The position numbers and the translations under genes are program-made. The notes beneath the pieces were generated by a model that was not told the DNA's origin, ran no database searches, and saw nothing but the letters and a program-made list of their open reading frames with translations. A stretch of DNA of 64,000 nucleotides, taken from contig CANRFF010000006.1 of the NCBI GenBank assembly GCA_947629825.1, positions 62,001 to 126,000 on the forward strand, written 5' to 3'. Within the stretch, counting starts at the first letter, position 1; each line of letters opens with the position of its first letter. Origin of the DNA: an uncultured Anaeroplasmataceae bacterium. GTDB lineage: Bacteria > Bacillota_I > Bacilli_A > Acholeplasmatales > Anaeroplasmataceae. Below, piece after piece: positions 10,302 to 18,219 of the stretch.

Positions 10302-11495
10302 ATGCTTTTCAGTTTGGGTTGGATTTTATTATTCGGTTTTTTGATCGGTTGGTTATTGAATCAAATCAAAATTCCCGGATTGGTGGGAATGATTTTGATC
10401 GGACTTTTGTTCGGACCCTATTGTCTTTCCTGGATCGATTCTTCTTTACTTGAAATATCCGGCATTCTTCGGCAAATCGCTTTGATTGTGATTTTAACGA
10501 GAAGCGGACTCAATCTGGATATTTCGTCACTAAAAAAAATCGGACGTCCGGCGATTTTGATGAGTTTCCTGCCAGCCACCTTTGAAATTGTCGGGGTCGG
10601 AATCTTCGGAACGTATTTATTACATTTATCCTGGGCGGAAAGTTTTTTATTGGGAAGTGTTCTTGCGGCGGTTTCTCCCGCCATTGTTTCTCCGCGAATG
10701 ATTCGTCTGATTGAAAATGGTTACGGAAAAACCCATGAAGTCCCGAAATTGATTTTAGCCGGTTCTTCTATCGACGATATTTACGCCATTGTTTTGTTTT
10801 ATGCCTTCTTGGGACTGGTACAAACCGAACACCTCCAATGGAACACCTTTTTACAGATTCCTTCTTCCATTGTGTTGGGAATCGGATGCGGTTGTGTTGT
10901 CGGATTTTTCCTTGTTCTTTTATTCCGTTTGAAAAAAATTCACATTTACGTCGAAATTTTAATTCTGCTGGCCACTTCCTTTTTATTGGTAGGAATAGAG
11001 GACTTGGTCAAACCTTGGATTTCCGTTTCTTCCCTATTGGCCATTTTAGTAGTCGCAATCATTCTTTTATGGAAACAGCCACTCAAAGCCAAAGAAATCG
11101 AAAAAGGATATTCGGGACTTTGGAAAGGATTTGAGATTCTTCTTTTCGTCCTTGTCGGCGCAACAGTGGATTATCATTATATTCTCAATAGCGGAGGGAT
11201 GGTTTTGGCCGTATTGGGAATCGGTTTGATTTTTCGTATGATCGGAGTTCTTTTTTGTTTGATTGCCACTTCCCTTTCGGCAAAAGAACGGTTATTTACC
11301 ATGATTGCCTATTTACCGAAAGCCACCGTACAGGCTTCCATCGGCGGAATTGCCTTATCTTTGGGATTATCTTGCGGAAATGTCGTGTTAACCGTATCGA
11401 TATTATCCATATTGATCACCGCTCCGATCGGAGCGCTGTTGATTGATCTTTTTGGAAAAAAATTATTGAAAAAAGAGGATTTGGATATTCAGTAA
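10302..11495 (+). CDS. Fluoride-regulated cation/proton antiporter (CPA family)
   Basis: A 397-residue polytopic membrane protein with about 11-12 hydrophobic helices across its whole length. GLVGMILIGLLFGPYCL, RSGLNLD and GSVLAAVSPAIVSPRMI match the Na+/H+ exchanger domain, and SSIDDIYAIVLFY contains the paired acidic residues of electrogenic CPA-type antiporters. ATG 10302 with AAAAGGAG upstream is preferred to the ATG at 10281 abutting the terminator T-tract. The fluoride riboswitch in front implies induction by fluoride. A direct fluoride role versus repair of pH or ion balance after fluoride/HF entry cannot be separated from sequence. Confidence 0.88.
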   Translation: MLFSLGWILLFGFLIGWLLNQIKIPGLVGMILIGLLFGPYCLSWIDSSLLEISGILRQIALIVILTRSGLNLDISSLKKIGRPAILMSFLPATFEIVGVGIFGTYLLHLSWAESFLLGSVLAAVSPAIVSPRMIRLIENGYGKTHEVPKLILAGSSIDDIYAIVLFYAFLGLVQTEHLQWNTFLQIPSSIVLGIGCGCVVGFFLVLLFRLKKIHIYVEILILLATSFLLVGIEDLVKPWISVSSLLAILVVAIILLWKQPLKAKEIEKGYSGLWKGFEILLFVLVGATVDYHYILNSGGMVLAVLGIGLIFRMIGVLFCLIATSLSAKERLFTMIAYLPKATVQASIGGIALSLGLSCGNVVLTVSILSILITAPIGALLIDLFGKKLLKKEDLDIQ

Positions 11496-11643
11496 AATCG
11501 GTTTCTTTCGTTTTCGAAATTCGTTTTTTCGATCTTTCACCGGATTTCATCTTTTTCCTTTGATTTCTTGCCGGATAATTTGAAAAAGAGACTTGTCAAA
11601 AGAAACAGAAAGTTCTAAAATAATCTTATTGGGGGATTTTATA

Positions 11644-12924
11644 ATGCTTTGCTACGGAATTGTGATTATTACCATTATTTTGATTATCGCATCGATTTTA
11701 TTTTTTCCGACGATAAAAATTTCGCATTTTCGTTTGGGAACCTACTGGATCATCGCCGTCATTGCCGCACTGCTTCTGATTCTATTCCGGTGTGTTTCTT
11801 GGGAAAATATCATCGAATCTTTTACTTCCGATACCTCTATGAATCCGTTGAAAATATTGATTCTTTTTATTACGATGACCATTTTATCGATTTTTTTGGA
11901 CGAGGTCGGTTTTTTTAATTTTATCGCCTGTAAATCCACGAAATTATTCAAAACCAGTCAAATCAAATTATTTTTCGGATTTTATGCTTTGATTTCCCTT
12001 TTGACGATTTTCACTTCCAACGATATTATCATTCTGACCTTTACTCCGTTTATCTGTTACTATACCAAAAATACGAAAATCAATCCCATTCCGTATCTGG
12101 TCAGTGAATTTGTGGCGGCCAATACGTGGAGTATGTTGTTGATCATCGGAAATCCGACCAATATTTATCTGGCATCGGCGTTTCAACTGGATTTTATCAC
12201 CTATTTATCCCATATGATTTTACCGACACTCGGGGCTTCTATGGTTTCTCTTTTTCTTTTATGGATCATTTTCCGGCGAAAACTGAAAGAACCTCTGTCC
12301 CCGTTTGATGCGAAAACGGAACGGCCGAATCTTTTTTTGGTAATTCTCGGGCTTATTCATCTCATCGTTACGACGCTTTTGTTGGCCATCAGTTCTTATA
12401 TCCATCTGGAGATGTGGATCATCACGCTTTCTTTTTCTTGCAGTCTTTTGTTGATTTCTTTTGTTTATGCGTGGATTGGAAAAAAGAAAAAAAATTTTTT
12501 AATAAAAACATTCATCCGGGCTCCTTGGAATCTGATTCCTTTTATCCTTTCGATGTTTATCGTCGTCTTGTCATTGAATCAACAAGGATTCACTCAAAAA
12601 CTGCAGAACTTCTTGGAACAATTCCCTGTGATTTATTCTTACGGAATCGGAGGAGCCGTCGTTGCCAATTTAATCAATAACATTCCGATGAGTGTTTTGT
12701 TTTCTCATGTTACCTCTTCTTCCGTGGTTGCCACTTATGCCACCATCATCGCTTCGAATATCGCCGCATTTATGACCCCGATCGGAGCGCTCGCCGGAAT
12801 TATGTGGATGTCTTTATTAAAAACCTACGACATTCCGTACCGTTTCAAAAACTTTGTACTTTACGGAATGGGAATCGGAATTCCAACCATTCTTGTTTCT
12901 TTGTCATTTTTATATATTTTTTAA
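11644..12924 (+). CDS. ArsB/NhaD-type (SLC13 superfamily) transporter
   Basis: This 426-residue protein has about 11 transmembrane segments. FLDEVGFFNFIACK and the re-entrant motif TSNDIIILTFTPF in the first half, matched by NLINNIPMSVLFSHV in the second half, are the inverted-repeat signatures of the ion transporter superfamily (ArsB, NhaD, SLC13). NPTNIYLASAF is also typical. The substrate could be arsenite, Na+/H+ or an organic anion; no ars genes are nearby. ATG 11644 is chosen for the GGGGGA ribosome site. It lies 148 bp after the fluoride-controlled antiporter with no strong terminator between, so partial co-transcription is possible. Confidence 0.82.
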   Translation: MLCYGIVIITIILIIASILFFPTIKISHFRLGTYWIIAVIAALLLILFRCVSWENIIESFTSDTSMNPLKILILFITMTILSIFLDEVGFFNFIACKSTKLFKTSQIKLFFGFYALISLLTIFTSNDIIILTFTPFICYYTKNTKINPIPYLVSEFVAANTWSMLLIIGNPTNIYLASAFQLDFITYLSHMILPTLGASMVSLFLLWIIFRRKLKEPLSPFDAKTERPNLFLVILGLIHLIVTTLLLAISSYIHLEMWIITLSFSCSLLLISFVYAWIGKKKKNFLIKTFIRAPWNLIPFILSMFIVVLSLNQQGFTQKLQNFLEQFPVIYSYGIGGAVVANLINNIPMSVLFSHVTSSSVVATYATIIASNIAAFMTPIGALAGIMWMSLLKTYDIPYRFKNFVLYGMGIGIPTILVSLSFLYIF

Positions 12925-12983
12925 AAAATAAAGTATTAAAAGAAAGAAAAAAGTGATATGATAAAAAAGAGGGTGTGGTTTTG

Positions 12984-13922
12984 ATGAACGAAGAACAAAC
13001 TTCGATATCTTTAAAATATGAAAATAAAAAAGAAATCGCCAAAGGCGGAATTCTCGGCTTTTTGATTGGAATTGCCGTCATTGTTCCCGGAATCAGCGGA
13101 TCCACCATTGCGATTTTATTCAGGCTTTATGATAAATTGATTTATGCTTTCGGAAATCTTCTGACCAAATTCAAATTATCCGTTTTGTTTTTGCTTCCGA
13201 TTGTGGGAGGATTGGTGCTGGGATTTGTACTGGGCTTTTTTTCCATTCAGAAACTTTTGGAACTGCTTCCGTTTGCCATTACCGCTTTATTTGCCGGATT
13301 GATGTTGGGAGCATTTCCGGCAGTTACCGACGAAATCAAAAACGAAACCAAGACCCCATTTAAAATCCTATTGTTTATCATCGGCTTGGCCATTCCCGTT
13401 TTGATTGCCGTACTTTCTACGTTTTACGGAAGCGGTGTTCAGGATTTATCTCAATTGAACTATTATCATTACTTCTTGTTTCTGTTTTTGGGTTTTGCCG
13501 TAGCGATTACGCAAATCGTTCCGGGACTCAGCGCTACCGCTTTACTGATGGCCTTCGGGTATTTCAAACCTTTGATGGAATCGGCTCATTTGTCTTATAT
13601 TCAAAACAATCCGCAAATTTTACTGGTCTATTTATGTCTCGGAGTCGGATTTCTGATCGGACTGATTTCTTGTTCGAAACTTTTGACGATCTTATTCGAA
13701 CATCACAGAAAAAAAGCATTTTTCTGTATTTTGGGACTTTCTTTCGGATCGATTGTATCGATGTTTTTCAATCCGGATACTTATTCGATTTATCAGTCGT
13801 GGAGTGCCGGAACTACTTCAATGGCATTGGATTTTGGTTTGGGAATCGCATTTTTCATCATCGGAGCGATTGCATCTTATCTTCTTGTCCGATATGAAAG
13901 AAACAAACCGATTCAATCATAA
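12984..13922 (+). CDS. popT: DUF368 / PopT undecaprenyl-phosphate translocase family protein
   Basis: The protein has 312 residues with about 8-9 membrane helices. The family signature GIAVIVPGISGSTIAIL occurs near residue 28 and is repeated in the second half as AITQIVPGLSATALLMA, the internal duplication characteristic of DUF368. Members were shown to act as C55-phosphate translocases (PopT) that return the lipid carrier to the cytoplasmic face for wall synthesis. ATG 12984 follows GAGGGTG. It is transcribed alone, ending at a strong terminator. Confidence 0.88.
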   Translation: MNEEQTSISLKYENKKEIAKGGILGFLIGIAVIVPGISGSTIAILFRLYDKLIYAFGNLLTKFKLSVLFLLPIVGGLVLGFVLGFFSIQKLLELLPFAITALFAGLMLGAFPAVTDEIKNETKTPFKILLFIIGLAIPVLIAVLSTFYGSGVQDLSQLNYYHYFLFLFLGFAVAITQIVPGLSATALLMAFGYFKPLMESAHLSYIQNNPQILLVYLCLGVGFLIGLISCSKLLTILFEHHRKKAFFCILGLSFGSIVSMFFNPDTYSIYQSWSAGTTSMALDFGLGIAFFIIGAIASYLLVRYERNKPIQS

Positions 13923-13930
13923 AAATCAAA

Positions 13931-13955
13931 AAGCGGTGATAAGCACCGCTTTTTT
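13931..13955. terminator. Bidirectional terminator
   Basis: AAGCGGTG and CACCGCTT (13931-13938, 13944-13951) form a stem with A/T tracts on both sides, ending popT and the oppositely oriented 94-aa gene. Confidence 0.85.
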
Positions 13956-14238
13956 AACTGGGCAAAATATGATTTACCAAATGGGGATATTTCCGTATAA
14001 ACTCTTCCGAAGACAATAAAACGCCGTTATAAATCACCTGATCACAGGCAATAAATCCGCTTTTGGTATGAATAATCAAATGGTAATGAAATACCGCCTG
14101 AATTCCTCCGTAAGGCAAATACTGAAGTGTGATCGGTCCCTCATAGCGATAAATATCTTTTAAAATCAACGGTTTTCCCAAATAAGTGGTTTCAATTTGC
14201 GGATGGTTCCAATCGATTTCATCCTGAAAATCAAACAT
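13954..14238 (-). CDS. Hypothetical 94-aa protein coupled to rubrerythrin
   Basis: I do not recognise this protein. It starts at ATG 14238, overlapping the rubrerythrin stop (TGATG), and ends at the shared terminator. The sequence is soluble and beta-rich, with aromatic residues (YRYEGPITLQYLPYGG, VFHYHLIIHTKSGFIACD). The C-terminal LLSSEEFIRKYPHL vaguely recalls the end of formyltransferase C-terminal domains, but that is too weak to name. The tight coupling to rubrerythrin suggests shared expression under oxidative or metal stress. Confidence 0.7.
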   Translation of the reverse strand: MFDFQDEIDWNHPQIETTYLGKPLILKDIYRYEGPITLQYLPYGGIQAVFHYHLIIHTKSGFIACDQVIYNGVLLSSEEFIRKYPHLVNHILPS

Positions 14239-14780
14239 CAATAATTCTCGGCTTCCAATTCAAAATAAGCTTTCGGATGAGCACAAACCGGACAAACTTC
14301 CGGTGCTTTTTCCGCTACGACAATATGACCGCAATTTCTGCATTTCCATGTATGCAATCCCGTTTTCTTTTGGAAAACTTCGTCGTTTTCAATATTTTTC
14401 AACAACGCCTGATATCTTTCTTCATGATGTTTTTCAATCGCAGCGACTCCGCGAAATTGTTGAGCCAATCCCAAAAAGCCTTCTTCTTCGGCTACACGGG
14501 CAAATTCCTCATACATTTCCGTCCACTCATAATGTTCACCGGCTGCGGCTTCTTTTAGATTTTCTTCGGTGTTCTGAATTCCGTCTAATGCCTTGAACCA
14601 TAATTTCGCATGTTCTTTTTCATTTTCCGCCGTTTCCAAAAATAATGCGGCAATTTGTTCATATCCTTCTTTTTTGGCTTTCGATGCGAAATAAGTATAT
14701 TTATTTCGTGCTTGCGATTCTCCGGCAAAAGCGGACCACAGGTTTTTTTCGGTTTGACTCCCTTTCAATTTTTGATTCAT
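14238..14780 (-). CDS. rbr: Rubrerythrin
   Basis: The 180-residue protein has an N-terminal four-helix diiron domain with [29 protein letters not shown] and [17 protein letters not shown] supplying the Glu and His ligands. A C-terminal rubredoxin-like domain follows with CRNCGHIVV and [11 protein letters not shown] (two CxxC pairs). Rubrerythrin reduces hydrogen peroxide in anaerobes and microaerophiles. ATG 14780 is preceded by GGAGGAAAAAAGA. The promoter has a PerR/Fur-like palindrome directly upstream of its -35 box. Confidence 0.97.
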   Translation of the reverse strand: MNQKLKGSQTEKNLWSAFAGESQARNKYTYFASKAKKEGYEQIAALFLETAENEKEHAKLWFKALDGIQNTEENLKEAAAGEHYEWTEMYEEFARVAEEEGFLGLAQQFRGVAAIEKHHEERYQALLKNIENDEVFQKKTGLHTWKCRNCGHIVVAEKAPEVCPVCAHPKAYFELEAENY

Positions 14781-14806
14781 TCTTTTTTCCTCCAATCTAT
14801 ATTTTT

Positions 14807-14835
14807 ATTATATAAGAAACATCAAAAAAAGACAA
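14807..14835 (-). promoter_or_regulatory. Rubrerythrin promoter
   Basis: On the minus strand TTGTCT (plus 14830-14835) and TATAAT (plus 14807-14812) are 17 bp apart, about 30 bp upstream of the rbr start codon. Confidence 0.7.
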
Positions 14836-14840
14836 TATAT

Positions 14841-14855
14841 TAAGAATAATTCTCA
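14841..14855. promoter_or_regulatory. Candidate PerR/Fur-family operator
   Basis: The 15-bp interrupted palindrome TAAGAATAATTCTCA matches the PerR box TTATAATNATTATAA at 11 of 14 defined positions. It lies 5 bp upstream of the rbr -35 box, in the intergenic region shared with the divergent Xre-membrane gene. Confidence 0.5.
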
Positions 14856-14934
14856 ATAAAAGAAACGTGACGACAAGGAACGTGACAATCTGTTGAAGGA
14901 AAGTTATAATGAAATCGGATTTAAGGAGGTAAAA

Positions 14935-15432
14935 ATGATGAATTTCGGAAACAAAATCAAAGAATTACGTTTAAAAAACCATTTGTCTCAAGAAGAATTG
15001 GCGGAAAAAATTTATGTGACCCGAACCGCCGTTTCCAAATGGGAAAACGATCGGGGATTACCGAATTTGGAAAGTCTGAAATGCTTATCGAATTTATTCG
15101 AAGTTTCCATAGACGATCTCATTTCGGAAGAGGATATCGAGAAAGATAAAGAAATCGATAAGAAAAAAAGTCGAACATTTTATATCGGAGCGATTTTCTG
15201 TCTTTTTATTACGATGATTTTCAGTTTGTTGGTTCACTATCTTCAAAATAAGTATCTGCAAATCCCATGTATTGTGGGAATGTTCGGCTATATTATCCTG
15301 GCGATGATGTCAAAAGGAAAATATGAAAAAAATGTCGGGAAAAAAATTCTTTTATCTTATTTTATATCCCGCATTGTTGTGCTACTGATTTTGATTGGGT
15401 TCGTTGTTTACACCCTATTGACATTGTCTTGA
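14935..15432 (+). CDS. Xre-family HTH protein with C-terminal membrane segments
   Basis: This 165-residue protein has a DNA-binding HTH at residues ~5-60 (KIKELRLKNHLSQEELAEKI, RTAVSKWENDRGLPNLESL) of the type common in Bacillota. An acidic/lysine linker follows (EEDIEKDKEIDKKK), then three hydrophobic helices at ~83-105, ~113-127 and ~139-160. Such membrane-tethered Xre proteins are frequent but mostly uncharacterised; some sense envelope state. ATG 14935 follows AAGGAGGT. It is divergent from rbr and ends at a strong terminator. Confidence 0.85.
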   Translation: MMNFGNKIKELRLKNHLSQEELAEKIYVTRTAVSKWENDRGLPNLESLKCLSNLFEVSIDDLISEEDIEKDKEIDKKKSRTFYIGAIFCLFITMIFSLLVHYLQNKYLQIPCIVGMFGYIILAMMSKGKYEKNVGKKILLSYFISRIVVLLILIGFVVYTLLTLS

Positions 15433-15458
15433 ACAGGATTTTGAAAACCTCATTACAT

Positions 15459-15495
15459 AAAAAACAGATTGAAGTAGAATGTCAATCTGTTTTTT
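15459..15495 (+). terminator. Terminator of the Xre-membrane gene
   Basis: AAAAAACAGATTGA and TCAATCTGTTTTTT form a 14-bp perfect stem around a 9-base loop. Confidence 0.88.
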
Positions 15496-15564
15496 CTCGT
15501 GTGGTGCGGAAGAACATCTTTTGAAAATTTTTCAAAAATAATGAAATATCAGCCTATTTTTATA

Positions 15565-15593
15565 TTTACTTTTTTTATTAAATAGAGTATACT
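15565..15593 (+). promoter_or_regulatory. Promoter of the orphan short RNA
   Basis: TTTACT (15565-15570) and TATACT (15588-15593) are separated by exactly 17 bp, predicting a start near G15600. No open reading frame follows on this strand. Confidence 0.6.
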
Positions 15594-15599
15594 GATTAC

Positions 15600-15649
15600 G
15601 GATACATCGAACAAGCACCCAGAAATGGAAATGCGATGTATCTTTTTTT
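15600..15649 (+). ncRNA. Predicted ~50-nt orphan hairpin RNA
   Basis: Immediately after the promoter start site, GATACATCG (15601-15609) pairs perfectly with CGATGTATC (15634-15642), followed by T7 (15643-15649). The loop contains a second small stem (GCACCC/GG...TGC) presenting AGAAAT. The whole transcript would be about 50 nt, so the terminator hairpin is the RNA itself. The next plus-strand gene starts more than 12 kb downstream, so this is not a leader. The 15433-15792 interval otherwise contains only the Xre-gene terminator and a weak TTTAGA...TCTAAA hairpin near 15765 that may end the opposite gene. Confidence 0.5.
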
Positions 15650-15792
15650 ATGCTCTATAATTTCTCTTTATATTTTAAAAAGTTTTCATATCAGTTTTAT
15701 GAACTCTATAAAATCTAAAATTCGAAAAACAACTTTACTTTTAAAACACTGTAATATGGTTTAGATGTCCGTCGGATGTGTGTCTAAATTAT

Positions 15793-16551
15793 TTATTTCG
15801 CCACTTGATTCAATTTCATTACCAATTTTTTACCGTCTTTCTTTAAAGCAAGATCGGCGAGATCGGTCTCATCAAGGCGAACAGTCATCATCTGCTCGTG
15901 AGAAATTGTTTCGAGAATACATACGTCGCCGCGGAAAAGCGTCAAATCCTCATATATAAGGCTCACGCCATCGAATGCCACATTTCCCCAATCGTGTATC
16001 CAATCGTTTTGATACTTCGGAAGATCTGCAAGAGAGGAATGTAAGAACGCCTTGCGTTTTTCTTCGTCGAACATAAAATCGCACTCTTCGTGCAAAATGC
16101 TGGTGTAGCCAAACGTCACACGCGGGTTCAAAGAATTATGAAAGGCAAGAAGTTTTCTGCTGATAAACGCATAGTCTACATGAATGGCATAGTTGCGTTT
16201 GAGGCTACGCAACACATCCCGTTCCTGTTTTATAACCCGCTTACAATAGTCGGCATATCTCTCATACGTGGGAATCCCTTCGAAATAATCGAACATCCGT
16301 TGCGGAAGTTTCGTCGTTTTGGGATCATATTCTTGCATCGCCTGCTTATATTTTTCAATACGTTCTAAATGCTCTTTGTTCTGCTCGTCGAACGCCTCTT
16401 TGAGAAATTTTTGTTTGAAAGGGCGAAGCAGCGCATTTGTCGAACACTTTGCCCTCGTCGCAACCGAAAGACAGTATCGAATCAAAGTATTCCTTTCTTT
16501 GGGCGTGAATTGAAATTTTTCTTCGCAATTTCCGTCTAAACAATATTCCAT
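15793..16551 (-). CDS. Hypothetical 252-aa protein, unrecognised
   Basis: I do not recognise the family. ATG 16551 is preceded by GGCGGAGG. The protein looks soluble: residues ~15-130 are helical and charged (RTRAKCSTNALLRPFKQ-like, KERNTLIRYC, EHLERIEKYKQAMQEYD, LPQRMFDYFEGIPTYERY), and the C-terminal ~80 residues look like mixed alpha/beta (DDW-type stretch WIHDWGNVAFDGVSLIYEDL, CILETISHEQMMTVRLDE). Codons such as GCG, CGC and GTC seem more frequent than in neighbouring genes, and it is monocistronic beside a tRNA gene, which could mean transfer. A promoter (TTGCGG, 18 bp, TGG-TATAAT) lies just upstream. Confidence 0.72.
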   Translation of the reverse strand: MEYCLDGNCEEKFQFTPKERNTLIRYCLSVATRAKCSTNALLRPFKQKFLKEAFDEQNKEHLERIEKYKQAMQEYDPKTTKLPQRMFDYFEGIPTYERYADYCKRVIKQERDVLRSLKRNYAIHVDYAFISRKLLAFHNSLNPRVTFGYTSILHEECDFMFDEEKRKAFLHSSLADLPKYQNDWIHDWGNVAFDGVSLIYEDLTLFRGDVCILETISHEQMMTVRLDETDLADLALKKDGKKLVMKLNQVAK

Positions 16552-16585
16552 GATTTCCTCCGCCAAATTCCCATTTATTTTTTTG

Positions 16586-16615
16586 ATTATACCATAAAAA
16601 CAGAGAAAACCGCAA
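16586..16615 (-). promoter_or_regulatory. Promoter of the 252-aa hypothetical gene
   Basis: On the minus strand TTGCGG (plus 16610-16615) is followed by an 18-bp spacer and TATAAT (plus 16586-16591) with an extended TG motif. The remainder of the 16552-16884 gap holds only the tRNA terminator and no supported gene. Confidence 0.5.
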
Positions 16616-16851
16616 GAAACAGGCGGTGCTCACAAATAAAAAGCAAATTCGAACCAAATACTCGTAACAAATATTTAATTCGGATTATACCGACTTGGTA
16701 TTGTAAAGAGGAATTGCTCCGCTGACAAGCCTGCTATGCCTGTGACGCAAACAGTCCAAAGATTTTCTTCGGTCAACGTTTCACTGAAATAATTACAATT
16801 ATGTTCGTTTGCCGATTCTGTCCCGTTCAAGTCTTCTTTTTTACATGCAAT

Positions 16852-16882
16852 TAAAAAAGCGGGACTTTCCCCCGTTTTTTTA
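16852..16882 (-). terminator. Terminator of tRNA-Leu
   Basis: On the minus strand ACGGGGG-AAAG-TCCCGC forms a GC-rich stem flanked by A7 and T6, starting a few bases after the tRNA CCA end. Confidence 0.8.
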
Positions 16883-16884
16883 AT

Positions 16885-16968
16885 TGGTGCGGGTAACAGG
16901 AATCGAACCTGCACTCCTCGGGAACTAGATTCTAAGTCTAGCGCGTCTGCCAGTTCCGCCATACCCGC
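16885..16968 (-). tRNA. tRNA-Leu (anticodon UAG)
   Basis: The 84-nt gene reads GCGGGTA...TACCCGC plus discriminator A and an encoded CCA. The anticodon stem CTAGA/TCTAG encloses the loop CTTAGAA with anticodon TAG. A long variable arm (TTCCCGAGGAG) is typical of type II tRNAs, and GGTTCGATTCC gives the T arm. The D region contains the two Gs of AACTGGCAGAC. Confidence 0.97.
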
Positions 16969-16986
16969 AATTCGTATGACATAGGA

Positions 16987-17016
16987 ATTATAACTTTTTT
17001 TAATGTTTGATGTCAA
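16987..17016 (-). promoter_or_regulatory. tRNA-Leu promoter
   Basis: A consensus TTGACA (plus 17011-17016) and TATAAT (plus 16987-16992) with an 18-bp spacer end 18 bp upstream of the mature tRNA 5' end. Confidence 0.8.
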
Positions 17017-17093
17017 GAAAATAAATAAATGTTTTTGATTTGATTGTCTTTTTTTCGTTTCTTTTTCTCTGATTTTATATTCCAAAATAGAAA

Positions 17094-17121
17094 AAATAAA
17101 AACAAGAGTCGCAACTCTTGT
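17094..17121 (-). terminator. Terminator downstream of rsmH
   Basis: ACAAGAGT and ACTCTTGT (17101-17120) form a perfect stem followed on the minus strand by TTTTTATTTTTT. It lies ~100 bp after the rsmH stop. No ORF was found in the intervening bases. Confidence 0.8.
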
Positions 17122-17223
17122 CTGATCTTGGACTTTTAAAGTATCCGAGTTAATTTTTTCGTTATAAAATCATTTCATCAATGTTTTTTTGATTTGGGTG
17201 GAAATTCAATCAAATCAAAAAGA

Positions 17224-18147
17224 CTATTTTTTTCGTAAAACACGCATTTTGGCACTATGAGAACGATGATTGAATTCCAGTTCTTCCGAAGTGGGAACAA
17301 TGGCATGTCTGGTTATCAGTTCAAACGGCGATTCTTCTTTGGAAACAATCGGTAAGCCTTTGGGGATTTGAATGGTACTTTTTTCTTTGAAAATATTTTT
17401 GCAAATACGGTCTTCCAGAGAATGAAAAGTGATCACCACCGCAAAACCATCCGGATTTAATAAATCCAAGGCATCGGTAATGCTTTTTTCGAAAACTTTC
17501 AATTCATCATTGACGGCAATACGAATGGCTTGAAAAGTCTGTTTGGCCGGATGACCTTTCTTTTGTAAAATTTTTACAGGCAAAGCACTTTTAATGACTT
17601 CTACCAATTCCAACGTCGTTTCAATCGGGTGTTCCCGACGTTTTTCGCAAATGGCTTTGGCGATGGGTTTCGCAAAAGGTTCTTCGCCATATCGATATAA
17701 AATGGAAACCAAATCTTCATAAGGATATTGATTGACCACTTCATAAGCGGATAGCGATTGTTGTTGGTTCATTCTCATATCCAACTTCGCATCCTGCTGG
17801 TAAGAAAAGCCTCTTTCGGGCAGATCCAATTGAAAAGAGGAAACACCCAAGTCATATAATATTCCGTCGATTTTGGTAATCTTTCGTTTTTCCAACTCTT
17901 CTTTCAAATGAACGAAATTGGAACGAATAAAAGTATAATTGTTTCCAACCGCCGACAATTTGACATTTGCCTGAGCCAATGCGAATTCATCCTGATCAAA
18001 ACAAAAAAGATGTCCTTTCGGAATTCTTTTGAGAATCTCCAAACTATGACCTCCGCCACCGGTGGTCGCATCGACATAAATACCGTTTTCTTTGATATGT
18101 AATTGTTCAATTGCTTCTTTTAAAAGAACGCTTTTATGTTCTGACAT
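17224..18147 (-). CDS. rsmH: 16S rRNA m4C1402 methyltransferase RsmH
   Basis: The 307-residue protein starts SEHKSVLLKEAIEQL and has the SAM-binding DATTGGGGHSLEIL motif near residue 27. FCFDQDEFAL, LYDLGVSSFQLDLPERGFSY and TFHSLEDRICKNIF are family hallmarks. It methylates N4 of C1402 in 16S rRNA together with RsmI. Usually rsmH sits between mraZ and ftsL at the head of the dcw cluster; here neither neighbour is present and the gene stands alone between two terminators, so the division cluster has been split in this genome. Confidence 0.96.
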   Translation of the reverse strand: MSEHKSVLLKEAIEQLHIKENGIYVDATTGGGGHSLEILKRIPKGHLFCFDQDEFALAQANVKLSAVGNNYTFIRSNFVHLKEELEKRKITKIDGILYDLGVSSFQLDLPERGFSYQQDAKLDMRMNQQQSLSAYEVVNQYPYEDLVSILYRYGEEPFAKPIAKAICEKRREHPIETTLELVEVIKSALPVKILQKKGHPAKQTFQAIRIAVNDELKVFEKSITDALDLLNPDGFAVVITFHSLEDRICKNIFKEKSTIQIPKGLPIVSKEESPFELITRHAIVPTSEELEFNHRSHSAKMRVLRKK

Positions 18148-18175
18148 AGGAACCCCCGTTTTTTATGTATAAATA

Positions 18176-18202
18176 GAAAATAGACACCTCTTGTGTCTAT
18201 TT
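18176..18202 (-). terminator. Terminator of the yceD-rpmF unit
   Basis: AAATAGACAC and GTGTCTATTT form a 10-bp stem around CTCTT, followed on the minus strand by a T-rich stretch. It separates rpmF from rsmH. Confidence 0.75.
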
Positions 18203-18219
18203 CTATTAGTTTTTGACAA

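Noticed and set aside
13954-14238. Formyltransferase C-terminal domain
   Set aside because: Only a short SEEFIRKYP-like stretch agrees; too weak to name.
16675-17085. 136-aa minus-strand ORF with GMAELADALDLESSSRG
   Set aside because: This is the well-known spurious translation of a tRNA-Leu gene read through its terminator; no ribosome site or family.
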